From Rutidosis leptorrhynchoides (lineage: Eukaryota > Streptophyta > Magnoliopsida > Asterales > Asteraceae): 64,000 nt of DNA. Where the stretch lies: assembly GCF_046630445.1 (NCBI RefSeq), contig NC_092342.1, positions 84,761,001 through 84,825,000 of the forward strand. The letters run 5' to 3'. Shown piece after piece: positions 20,485 to 31,500 of the stretch (within the stretch, counting starts at the first letter, position 1; each line of letters begins with the position of its first letter). The position numbers and the translations under genes are program-made. The notes under the pieces are model-generated. The model did no database searches. It saw only the letters and a list, made by a program, of their open reading frames with translations, and was not told the origin of the DNA.

Positions 20485-23121
20485 ATGTCCACGGAAGAAT
20501 CAGGATCATCTTTCGGAGCCATGATAATGCTCACTGCCATCAACTACACGCTGTGGAAACCTCGGATGGAAGATCTCCTCAGCTGTAAGGATTTGTTTGA
20601 CCCTATTGAATTAAAGGTTACAAATCTTGATTCCGCCAAAGAGAAAGAGTGGAGGAAGTTAACCCGAAAAACTATTGGTCAAATCCGTCAATGGATTGAT
20701 CATAGTGTCTTCCACCATGTAGCACAAGAGACAGACGCATATGTCCTCTGGAAAAAGTTGGAGGACATGTACCAGGACAAGACTGCTCGGAATAAAGTCC
20801 TGTTGATGAGGCGTTTAGTTAACATGAAGCGTAAAAGTGGAACTTCAGTTGGCGAGCATACCAGTGAGTTCCAGAGCTTGGTCAACCAGTTATCGTCTGT
20901 AGAGATGCCTCTTGGCGATGAAGTTCAGGCGCTATTGCTACTTAGTTCTCTTCCTGATAGTTGGGAGACGCTGGTTGTAACACTCAGCAACTCAGCCCCG
21001 AATGGCAAACTTACCATGTCAACAGTCAAGGATGCCCTATTCAGTGAAGAGGCAAGGTGAAAGGACATGGACACAGAGCAGACCCATGCCTTTGTCACAG
21101 AAAATCGGGGGAGACAACGAATGGGTAGCAAAAACAAATGGAGAGGCAGAAGCAAGAGCAGGGGTAGGTCTGCTGATGGCAGATTACCAATATATAAATG
21201 CCATCATTGTGGATTAAAAGGACATATGAAGAAGAACTGCTACAGATTGAAAGAGGAACAAGATCAGAGCAGTTCACAGTCGAAGAACAAGGGTGGAGAA
21301 ACATTAGTTACTATCACTGGTGATGTAGCTTATTGTTCAATCCATGATGAGACATGCCTTCACGTCTCACGAGAAGACAAGGAATGTGTGGTAGATACTG
21401 CAGCTTCCTACTACGTGACTCCATACAAGCAATACTTCACAACATACAAAGCTGGTGACTTTGGAGCTGTGAAGATGGGAAATTCCAGTTCCACTGAGAT
21501 TGTCGAAATTGGTGATGTCAAGATAAAGACAAGTTCTGGGAGCACAATCACTCTGAAGGATGTCCGCCATGTGCTAGATCTTCGGCTGAATCTACTTTCT
21601 AGAGTAGCTCTAGACAAACAATGTTATGATAGTCATTTCTGTAAAGGCACGTGAAAATTGTCAAGAGGCACTATGATAGTCGTTCGAGGACACATTTGTG
21701 GCACACTATACAAAACTCATGTGAAGATTTGCACAGACAGCCTTAATGTTGTAGAAAAGGAGGCTTCACAAAATTTATGGCATCAGAGACTCGGTCACAT
21801 GAGTGAGAAAGGGTTGTCTACTCTAATAAAGAAGGAGCTTATCAGTGTAGACACGGATGCTGCGCTAGATCCTTGCAATCATTGTCTGTTTGGTAAGCAG
21901 CATAGAGTCTCGTTTAATTCTTCTTCAACGAGAAGATCAGAGTTACCCAGTCTGGTGCACTCTGATGTTTGCGGTCCCTTGGAGGTTGAATCAATTGGCG
22001 GCAACCGATACTTTCTAACATTTATCGATGATGCTTCTCGAAAGGTGTGGGTATATTTCTTGCGGACGAAGGACCAGGTGTTTGATTACTTCAAACAGTT
22101 CCATGTCATGGTAGAACGTGAGACAAGAAAGAAGTCAAAGTGTCTTCGATCCGACAACGACGCTGAATACTCTTCTACACAGTTCGATGCCTATTGTAGA
22201 TCATATGGCATCCGACATGAGAAGACAGTTCCACGTACCCCTCAACACAATGGTATAGCAGAAAGAATGAACCGAACAATCATGGAACGTGTTCAGAGCA
22301 TGCTCAGTATGGCTAAGCTGCCAAAGCCATTCTAGGGAGAAGCAGTCAGAGCTGCATGTTACTTGATCAACCGATCTCCATCAGTACCACTAAATTTTGA
22401 TGTTTCGGAGAAACTTTGGTCTGGAAAGGATCCATCATACGCTCACTTAAGAGTATTTGGATGTTTGGCGTACGCACATGTATTCAAGGAGCTCAGAAAG
22501 AAGCTGGATGTAAAGACTACTCCATGCATATTCATAGGATATAGAGATGAAGAATTTGGATACAGATTATGGGATCCAAAGGAGAAAAAGGTGATCGAAA
22601 GTAGGGACGTGGTGTTCCATGAAAGCCAGACAATAGAAGATATTGAAAAGCCCACAATATCTCAGAAGACAAATGTTGTTGCTCAGGTGCCAGAGAAAAC
22701 AACGGAATCATTCATGAGAAATGAATTTTTAATGCAATAAGAAATACCAGAAGTAGAAGATAATGAGGAAAATGACGGTGCTGAGCAGGGGGAGCCACAA
22801 CCCCGTCTTCCAGACATTCCAGAACCATCACAAGGCCAAGATGATGGTGGATCTCCTCAGAATATTCCAGAAGTTCGTAGATCTGAACGAAGCCGGATTC
22901 CATCGAGTAGATATCCAGAATCCGAATACCTTTTACTTACTGAAGATGTAGAACCAGAGAGTTTTCATGAAGCAGTAACTCATAAGGATAAAGAAAAATG
23001 GTTGCTCACAATGTAGGATGAGATGGATTCTCTGCAGAAAAATCAAACTTATGATATTGTAGAACTTCCACGCAGGAAGAAGGCACTGAAAAACAAATGG
23101 GTGTTTGATGTGTTGAAAGTG
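20485..23121 (+). pseudogene. Copia gag-protease-integrase polyprotein, five in-frame stops
   Basis: A single frame runs 2.6 kb from ATG 20485. Gag is at 20485-21200. A CCHC zinc knuckle (CHHCGLKGHMKKNC) is at 21199-21240. Protease has DTAAS where DTGAS or DSGAS is usual, near 21390. The GAG-pre-integrase motif LWHQRLGH is near 21775, and integrase core residues lie in 21960-22290 (SDVCGPL, FIDDAS, SDNDAEY, HNGIAERMNRT). The start of RT follows at 22990. Stops occur at 21058 (TGA), 21652 (TGA), 22333 (TAG), 22738 (TAA) and 23014 (TAG), with no frameshift. The order Gag-PR-INT-RT defines Ty1/copia, probably Tork-like. Confidence 0.85.
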
Positions 23122-23340
23122 TGTGCGGTAGTGCTTAACTTATTCTTCAACTTTTAAATTTATAAAACCTTTTATTATTACACTTTAACACCCTAACGAG
23201 CAACAAAACCAGATCAAATATAGTAATTTAGGTTATCGTCCCAAGAGAGCGTAGATGCGGATAAGATTTGTATTATTATTTAATTCTTATTAAAGAATTA
23301 AAGATATATTTTTATGTCTTTTTATGGGATAGATTCTTAT
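23122..23340. other. Segment X, part 1 (unclassified, interrupts copia)
   Basis: AT-rich sequence starting GTGTGCGGTAGTGC. It joins 36435-36860 and 63655-64000 once elements B and C are removed. I do not recognise the family. It may be another mobile element that inserted into the copia pol gene. Confidence 0.5.
23336..23340. repeat. Target-site duplication of element B, left
   Basis: CTTAT, identical to 36430-36434. Confidence 0.9.
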
Positions 23341-26300
23341 TGTAGTGACCCGAACTTTTCCATGTTTATATATATTAAATGAGATTGATATTTACATGAT
23401 TAAATGTTTCCAACATGTTAAGCAATCAAACTTGTTAAGACTTGATTAATTGAAATATGTTTCATATAGACAATTGACCACCCAAGTTGACCGGTGATTC
23501 ACGAACGTTAAAACTTGTAAAAACTATATGATGACATATATATGGATATATATATAGTTAACATGATACTATGATAAGTAAACATATCATTAAGTATATT
23601 AACAATGAACTACATATGTAAAAACAAGACTACTAACTTAATGATTTTTAAACGAGACATATATGTAACGATTATCGTTGTAAAGACATTTAATGTATAT
23701 ATATCATATTAAGAGATATTCATACATGATAATATCATGATAATATAATAATTTAAAATCTCATTTGATATTATAAACATTGGGTTAACAACATTTAACA
23801 AGATCGTTAACCTAAAGGTTTCAAAACAACACTTACATGTAACGACTAACGATGACTTAACGACTCAGTTAAAATGTATATACATGTAGTGTTTTAATAT
23901 GTATTTATACACTTTTGAAAGACTTCAATACACTTATCAAAATACTTCTACTTAACAAAAATGCTTACAATTACATCCTAAATCAGTTTCATCAACAATT
24001 CTACTCGTATGCACCCGTATTCGTACTCGTACAATACACAGCTTTTAGATGTATGTACTATTGGTATATACACTCCAATGATCAGCTCTTAGCAGCCCAT
24101 ATGAGTCACCTAACACATGTGGGAACCATCATTTGGCAACTAGCATGAAATATCTCATAAAATTACAAAAATATGAGTAATCATTCATGACTTATTTACA
24201 TGAAAATAAAATTACATATCCTTTATATCTAATCCATACACCAACGACCAAAAACACCTACAAACACTTTCATTCTTCAATTTTCTTCATCTAATTGATC
24301 TCTCTCAAGTTCTATCTTCAAGTTCTAAGTGTTCTTCATAAATTCTACCAGTTCTAGTTACATAAAATCAAGAATACTTTCAAGTTTGGTAGCTCACTTC
24401 CAATCTTGTAAGGTGATCATCCAACCTCAAGAAATCTTTGTTTCTTACAGTAGGTTATCATTCTAATACAAGGTAATAATCATATTCAAACTTTGGTTCA
24501 ATTTCTATAACTATAACAATCTTATTTCAAGTGATGATCTTACTTGAACTTGTTTTCGTGTCATGATTCTGCTTCAAGAACTTCAAGCCATCCAAGGATC
24601 CGTTGAAGCTAGATCCATTTTTCTCTTTTCCAGTAGGTTTATCCAAGGAACTTAAGGTAGTAATTATGTTCATAACATCATTGGATTCATACATATAAAG
24701 CTATCTTATTCGAAGGTTTAAACTTGTAATCACTAGAATATAGTTTAGTTAATTCTAAACTTGTTCGCAAACAAAAGTTAATCCTTCTAACTTGACTTTT
24801 AAAATCAACTAAACACATGTTCTATATCTATATGATATGCTAACTTAATGATTTAAAACCTGGAAACACGAAAAACACCGTAAAACCGGATTTACGCCGT
24901 CGTAGTAACACCGCGGGCTGTTTTGGGTTAGTTAATTAAAAACTATGATAAACTTTGATTTAAAAGTTGTTATTCTGAGAAAATGATTTTTATTATGAAC
25001 ATGAAACTATATCCAAAAATTATGGTTAAACTCAAAGTGGAAGTATGTTTTCTAAAATGGTCATCTAGACGTCGCTCTTTCGACTGAAATGACTACCTTT
25101 ACAAAAATGACTTGTAACTTATTTTTCTGACTATAAACTATACTTTTTCTGTTTAGATTCATAAAATAGAGTTCAATATGAAACCATAGCAATTTGATTC
25201 ACTCAAAACGGATTTAAAATGAAGAAGTTATGGGTAAAACAAGATTGGATAAATTTTCTCATTTTAGCTACGTGAAAATTGATAACAAATCTATTCCAAC
25301 CATAACTTAATCAACTTGTATTGTATATTATGTAATCTTGAGATACCATAGACACGTATACAATGTTTCGACCTATCATGTTGACACATCTATATATATT
25401 TCGGAACAACCATAGACACTCTATATGTGAATGTTGGAGTTAGATATACAGGGTTGAGGTTGATTCCAAAATATATATAGTTTGAGTTGTGATCAATACT
25501 GAGATACATATACACTGGGTCGTGGGTTGATTCAAGATAATATTTATCGATTTATTTCTGTACATCTAACTGTGGACAACTAGTTGTAGGTTACTAACGA
25601 GGACAGCTGACTTAATAAACTTAAAACATCAAAATATATTAAAAGTGTTGTAAATATATTTTGAACATACTTTGATATATATGTATATATTGTTATAGGT
25701 TCGTGAATCAACCAGTGGCCAAGTCTTACTTCCCGACGAAGTAAAAATCTGTGAAAGTGAGTTATAGTCCCACTTTTAAAATCTAATATTTTTGGGATGA
25801 GAATACATGCAGGTTTTATAAATGATTTACAAAATAGATACAAGTACGTGAAACTACATTCTATGGTTGAATTATCGAAATCGAATATGCCCCTTTTTAT
25901 TAAGTTTGGTAATCTAAGAATTAGGGAACAGACACTCTAATTGACGCGAATCCTAAAGATAGATCTATTGGGCCTAACAAACCCCATCCAAAGTACCGGA
26001 TGCTTTAGTACTTCGAAATTTATATCATATCCGAAGGGTGTCCCGGAATGATGGGGATATTATTATATATGCATCTTGTTAATGTCGGTTACCAGGTGTT
26101 CACCATATGAATGATTTTTTATCTCTATGTATGGGATGTGTATTGAAATATGAAATCTTGTGGTCTATTATTATGATTTGATATATATAGGTTAAACCTA
26201 TAACTGACCAACATTTTTGTTGACGTTTTAAGCATGTTTATTCTCAGGTGATTATTAAGAGCTTCCGCTGTCGCATACTTAAATAAGGACGAGATTTGGA

Positions 26301-26592
26301 GTCCATGCTTGTATGATATTGTGTAAAAACTGCATTCAAGAAACTTATTTTGTTGTAACATATTTGTATTTTAAACCATTATGTAATGGTCGTGTGTAAA
26401 CAGGATATTTTGGATTATCATTATTTGATAATCTACGTAAAGCTTTTTAAAACCTTTATCTATGAAATAAAGGTTATGGTTTGTTTTAAAAATGAATGCA
26501 GTCTTTGAAAAACGTCTCATATAGAGGTCAAAACCTCGCAACGAAATCAATTAATATGGAACGTTTTTAATCAATAAGAACGGGACATTTCA
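23341..26592 (+). repeat. Element B 5' LTR
   Basis: It runs TGTAGTGACCCGAAC to GGGACATTTCA, 3252 bp, with a partner at 33177-36429. It contains the shared GGGATGAGAATACATGC block near 25794, the hairpin CAACA-TTTT-TGTTG at 26209-26222, TTTATTCTCAGGT and CTTCCGCTG. A 77-codon ORF at 23915-24148 has no recognisable content. Confidence 0.93.
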
Positions 26593-26594
26593 GT

Positions 26595-26606
26595 TGGTAT
26601 CCGAGC
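26595..26606 (+). other. Primer binding site, element B
   Basis: TGGTATCCGAGC, one base different from the standard tRNA-Met complement (TGGTATCAGAGC), two bases after the LTR. Confidence 0.85.
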
Positions 26607-26801
26607 GTTGGTCTTAGAGAACCAGAATTTTGCATTAGTGTGTCTTATCGAGTTTGTTAGGATGCATTAGTGAGTCTGGACTTCGACCGTGTTTACTTGA
26701 AAAATGATTGCTTAACAAATTTTGTTGGAAACTATATATTTTTAACATGTGAATATTATGTGATATATTAATCTCTTAACGCGTTTGATATTATGTGATA
26801 G

Positions 26802-27377
26802 ATGTCTACCTCTAGAACAAGTCCCATTGACTCACCTAATAATAATGAAGAGTCAAATGTAAACTGGAATGATTCGTGGACTGATTCACAAGTTCCCGAA
26901 GAGGAACCGAAAGAAGAGTCGGAACCGGAAGAAGAATCGGAACCGGAAGAAGAATCGAAACCGGATGAAGAAATAGAACCGGTGGGTGAAATAATAAAAC
27001 GGTTAAGTAAAAGAAAATCCTCAACCAACCGACCAAGGTTAATTATGGTCAATGGTGTTTCCGCCAAGGAAGCAAAATATTGTGAGGATTACCAATTCTC
27101 CGATGAATCGGATTCCGACGAGAATTCTGATGATGTTATAGAAATTACCCCAACTGAATTTAAAAAGGTAAAAGAAACTAATAAGGGAAAGGGCATAAAA
27201 ATAGAGAAATCTAATTCCAACCCCGATGAACTTTATATGTATCGTCAACCCCCGAAGTTCTTAAGTTGTAACAATGACCCGGGAACCTCTAAACCACCTG
27301 GTTTTTCTAAACCAATGTGGAAAACGACGGCTCGTATTAGGGGAACATCATATATCCCTAGAAACTTGGAAAAATGA
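26802..27377 (+). CDS. Additional ORF 1 of element B: acidic, disordered protein
   Basis: The 191-codon frame starts with ATG 209 bases after the LTR. Residues 30-65 are imperfect Glu/Pro repeats (EEEPKEESEPEEESEPEEES), with a second acidic patch near 100-115 (SDESDSDENSDD). The C-terminal third is basic and Pro-rich (PPGFSKPMWKTTARIRG). There is no zinc knuckle, protease or capsid motif, so it is not the gag of this element, which lies downstream at 28579. It is uninterrupted although pol has three stops. Elements A and E carry a Ser/Glu-rich ORF at the same place, without clear sequence identity. Function unknown; possible roles include chromatin or host-factor binding. Confidence 0.6.
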   Translation: MSTSRTSPIDSPNNNEESNVNWNDSWTDSQVPEEEPKEESEPEEESEPEEESKPDEEIEPVGEIIKRLSKRKSSTNRPRLIMVNGVSAKEAKYCEDYQFSDESDSDENSDDVIEITPTEFKKVKETNKGKGIKIEKSNSNPDELYMYRQPPKFLSCNNDPGTSKPPGFSKPMWKTTARIRGTSYIPRNLEK

Positions 27378-27553
27378 ACCAAAACCGAAGAAGAAGAAAC
27401 AAGCGAGTCGGAATAAGATAGTTGTATTCGTGTGGTGTAATATATGTAATATAGTGTGCTTATGCTTTATGATATATGTAAAAATTGCTTGTATTAATAA
27501 GTATTTTTTTTATGAATCTAACTCTTGTCTATTTTACAGTATAAAAACACAAA

Positions 27554-28138
27554 ATGGATAGACAACCCAATATTTTAAGAGACCTACCTGGAGACATGAT
27601 TGATGAAATCTTGTCTAGAGTCGGTCAGAATTCTTCGGCACAACTATTTAAGGCGAGATTAGTTTGTAAGACATTCGAAGAACGTTCCAAGAATGCCTTG
27701 GTTTATAAAAGGCTTTCGTTCGAAAGATGGGGGATATCACATTGGGAAATCCATAAGTTACGATGTGTTTACTTTGACGCATATATTGCGGGGAACCCAA
27801 ATGCTATTTTACGCAATGGGTTAAGAAATTATTTTGACTCAATATATCCGAATATTGGACTTCGTGATTTAGAAAAAGCGGCTAACATGCAACATAAAGA
27901 AGCATGTTATGCTTACGGATTAGTAATGTTCCCTTCTCACCAAAGTGAGAACAAGAACATCGAGCTACAACTATTAAACAAAACGTTCCCACAAGTGACG
28001 GAGTCGGTAATTGGGGTAAGAAATGAGGTTTTTAGATTGTTACGGGACTGTTGGACATTACGTAACCCTCGTCCCTTTGATGACGTTACAACACGCTGTC
28101 TTATCAACAGCCATAACGGTTATGTTCCACAAGACTAA
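27554..28138 (+). CDS. Additional ORF 2 of element B: F-box protein, At2g35280-like
   Basis: The 194-codon frame is uninterrupted from ATG 27554 to TAA. Residues 6-50 form an F-box: LRDLPGDMIDEILSRVG, then LFKARLVCKTFEE and VYKRLSF. The middle has GNPNAILRNGLRNYF and a Sel1-like helix pair (LEKAANMQHKEACYAYGLVM), and the end has VRNEVFRLLRDCW. That order is the layout of the plant At2g35280-like F-box family. F-box proteins link SKP1-cullin E3 ligases to substrates. It lies in sense between the primer site and gag, inside LTRs with a perfect target duplication, so it is cargo of the retrotransposon and not a neighbouring gene. Whether it is translated, and from which message, is unknown. Confidence 0.8.
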   Translation: MDRQPNILRDLPGDMIDEILSRVGQNSSAQLFKARLVCKTFEERSKNALVYKRLSFERWGISHWEIHKLRCVYFDAYIAGNPNAILRNGLRNYFDSIYPNIGLRDLEKAANMQHKEACYAYGLVMFPSHQSENKNIELQLLNKTFPQVTESVIGVRNEVFRLLRDCWTLRNPRPFDDVTTRCLINSHNGYVPQD

Positions 28139-28578
28139 GGATGGGAAGTAATCCTAGTAAAACCAGAATGCATGACTTGTTTCTGGACGTATGAATTACG
28201 TGTCTTTATTGCCTTTGCTGAACGACTTGTGTACTAGCTAGAATTATCTTCACAACCATATTGTATCAAATTTATTGTGTGCTATATTTCATGCTATATG
28301 TAAAATAAGCGGTATTGTAAGTTTGTAAAATATTGTGTAAAAGTTTGAACGCGAAATATTATTATAATCAGTTTTTCATATAGAATTGTAGTAGTTGAAT
28401 TGTATATTAGCTACTAAGTATGAACTTAACGGGTAGGTACTACCAGAATTTAAACTTATAAAACGCTAATATGAAGAAAAAGCTTTTATAAATGAGTTCA
28501 TATTATGCTACGAAATACTATTAACTACTCTTAATATTCTGTATGATTAACTTGTTCCATTTGACTATTTTGAAGGAA
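28139..28578 (+). other. Element B gap between F-box ORF and gag, with internal tract motif
   Basis: TTAACGGGTAGGTACT at 28426-28441 is a 16-base exact copy of the 3' polypurine-tract/LTR junction at 33162-33177. The rest is AT-rich with no reading frame. Confidence 0.8.
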
Positions 28579-31500
28579 ATGGCACCGACTACTCGACACA
28601 CCGTGAATATGAATGAAGAGGAATTCCGTACTTTTCTAGCTTCAAACATAGCCGCAGTACAGGCTGCGCTACATACCAACAATAACCTTGGATCTAGCAG
28701 TACAGGAAATCGTGTAGGATGCACCTACAAAGAATTCACTGCCTGCAAACCTTTGGAATTTGATGGAACCGAAGGACCGATCGGATTGAAACGGTGGACC
28801 GAGAAGGTCGAATCGGTGTTTACCATAAGTAAGTGTACTGAAGAGGACAAAGTGAAGTACGCTAAGCATACCTTCACAGGTTCTGCATTAACATGGTGGA
28901 ATACTTATCTAGAGCAAGTGGGACAAGACGATGCGTACGCACTACCGTGGTCAGCATTCAAGCACTTGATGAACGAGAAGTACCGTCCCAGAACCGAGGT
29001 CAATAAGCTCAAGACAGAACTTAGAGGGTTACGAACCCAAGGATTTGATATTACCACGTACGAAAGACGATTCACAGAATTGTGCCTATTGTGTCCGGGA
29101 GCATTCGAAGATGAGGAAGAGAAGATCGACGCGTTTGTGAAAGGATTACCAGAAAGAATCCAAGAAGATATAAGTTCACACGAGCCCGCCTCCATACAAC
29201 AGGCATGTAGAATGGCTCACAAACTAGTGAACCAGATTGAAGAAAGAATTAAAGAACAGACTGCTGAAGAGACCAATGTGAAGCAAGTCAAAAGAAAGTG
29301 GGAGGAAAACAGTGATAAGAATCACCAATACAACAACAACAGCAATTACAACAATAATCGAAACAATTATCCCAACAATCGCAACATCAATAGCAACTAC
29401 AACAAACTTCCCAACAACAACAACAACAACTACAACAATCATCCCAACAACAATAATAACCGCAACAACAACAACAATCAGAAGCAGCTATGCCAAAGGT
29501 GTGAAAAGTATCACTCGGGGTTCTGCACCAAATTTTGCAACAAGTGTAAAAGAAATGGTCATAGCGCGGCGAAGTGTGAGGTCTACGGACCAGGGGTTAA
29601 TAGAATGAAAGGAACAAATGGTGTCGGAACGAGTAATGGCGGAGCAAGTAGTGTCGGAGCAAGTTATGCCAATGTAGTTTGTTATAAATGTGGAAAACCG
29701 GGCCACATTATTAGAAATTGCCCGAACCAGGAGAACACGAATGGACAAGGCCGCGGAAGAGTTTTCAATATTAATGCGGCAGAGGCACAGGAAGACCCGG
29801 AGCTTGTTACGGGTACGTTTCTTATTGACAATAAATCTGCTTACGTTTTATTTGATTCGGGTGCGGATAGAAGCTATATGAGTAGAGATTTTTGTGCTAA
29901 ATTAAGTTGTCCATTGACGCCTTTGGATAGTAAATTTTTACTCGAATTAGCAAATGGTAAATTAATTTCAGCAGATAATATATGTCGGAATCGAGAAATT
30001 AAACTGGTTAGCGAAACATTTAAGATTGATTTGATACCAGTAGAGTTAGGGAGTTTTGATGTGATAATCGGTATGGACTGGTTGAAAGAAGTGAAAGCAG
30101 AGATCGTTTGTTACAAAAATGCAATTCGCATTATACGAGAAAAAGGAAAACCCTTAATGGTGTACAGAGAAAAGGGCAACACGAAGCTACATCTTATTAG
30201 TAATTTGAAGGCACAAAAACTAATAAGAAAAGGTTGCTATGCTGTTGTAGCACACGTCGAGAACGTACATACTGAAGAAAAGAGCATCAATGATGTTCCC
30301 ATTGCAAAAGAATTTCCCGATGTATTTCCGAAAGAATTACCGGGATTACCCCCACATCGATCCGTTGAATTTCAAATAGATCTTGTACCAGGAGCTGCAC
30401 CAATAGCTCGTGCTCCTTACAGACTCGCACCCAACGAGATGAAAGAACTGCAAAGCCAATTACAAGAACTTTTAGAGCGTGGTTTCATTTAACCAAGCAC
30501 ATCACCGTGGGGAGCTCCTGTTTTGTTTGTCAAGAAGAAAGATGGTACATTCAGGTTGTGTATCCACTACCGAGAGTTGAACAAACTTACCATCAAGAAC
30601 CGCTACCCACTACCGAGAATCGATGACTTATTTGATCAACTACAAGGCTCGTCTATTTATTCAAAGTTTGACTTACGTTCCGGGTATCATCAAATGCGGG
30701 TGAAAGAAGATGATATTCCAAAGACTGCTTTCAGAACACGTTACGGTCATTACGAGTTTATGGTCATGCCGTTTGGTTTAACTAATGCACCAGCTGTGTT
30801 CATGGACCTTATGAACCGAGTGTGTGGACCATACCTTGACAAGTTTGTCATTGTTTTCATTGATGACATACTTATTTACTCAAAGAATGACCAAGAACAC
30901 GATGAACATTTGAGAAAGGTGTTAGAAGTATTGAGGAAGGAAGAATTGTACGCTAAATTTTCAAAGTGTGCATTTTGGTTGGAAGAAGTTCAATTCCTCG
31001 GTCACATAGTGAACAAAAAAGGTATTAAGGTGGATCCGGCAAAGATAGAAACTGTTGAAAAGTGGGAAACCCCAAAAACTCCGAAACACGTACGCCAGTT
31101 TTTAGGACTAGCTGGTTACTACAGAAGGTTCATCCAAGACTTTTCCAGAATAGCAAAACCCTTGACTGCATTAACGCATAAAGGGAAGAAATTTGAATGG
31201 AAGGATGAACAAGAGAAAGCGTTTCAGTTATTGAAGAAAAAGCTAACTACGGCACCTATATTGTCATTGCCTGAAGGGAATGATGATTTTGTGATTTATT
31301 GTGACGCATCAAAGAAAGGTCTCGGTTGTGTATTAATGCAACGAACGAAGGTGATTGCTTATGCGTCTAGACAATTGAAGATTCACGAGCAAAATTATAC
31401 GACGCATGATTTGGAATTAGGCGCGGTTGTTTTTGCATTAAAGACTTGGAGGCACTACTTATATGGGGTCAAAAGTATTATATATACCGACCACAAAAGT

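Larger units (their letters stand above)
20001..23121 (+). mobile_element. Ty1/copia retrotransposon, 5' portion
   Basis: LTR-like sequence with TATAAATAG at about 20126 ends CACAACA at 20387. The tRNA-Met primer site follows at 20390-20401, then gag, protease, integrase and the very beginning of reverse transcriptase (KNKWVF near 23092). At about 23121 the similarity stops and unrelated AT-rich sequence (X) begins. The remainder of RT, RNase H and the 3' LTR are absent from the window. The 5' LTR start is uncertain. Confidence 0.85.

Noticed and set aside
25580..25843. 87-codon minus-strand ORF repeated at 35416-35679
   Set aside because: It is duplicated only because it lies in both LTRs of B; no domain, antisense to the element.
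26802..27377. Calling the acidic ORF of B its gag
   Set aside because: A canonical gag with capsid region and zinc knuckle starts at 28579; the acidic ORF has none of these features.
29224..29442. Val/Ile-rich minus-strand ORF and Thr-rich + frame at 29312-29608
   Set aside because: Shadow frames of the Asn-rich linker of element B gag.
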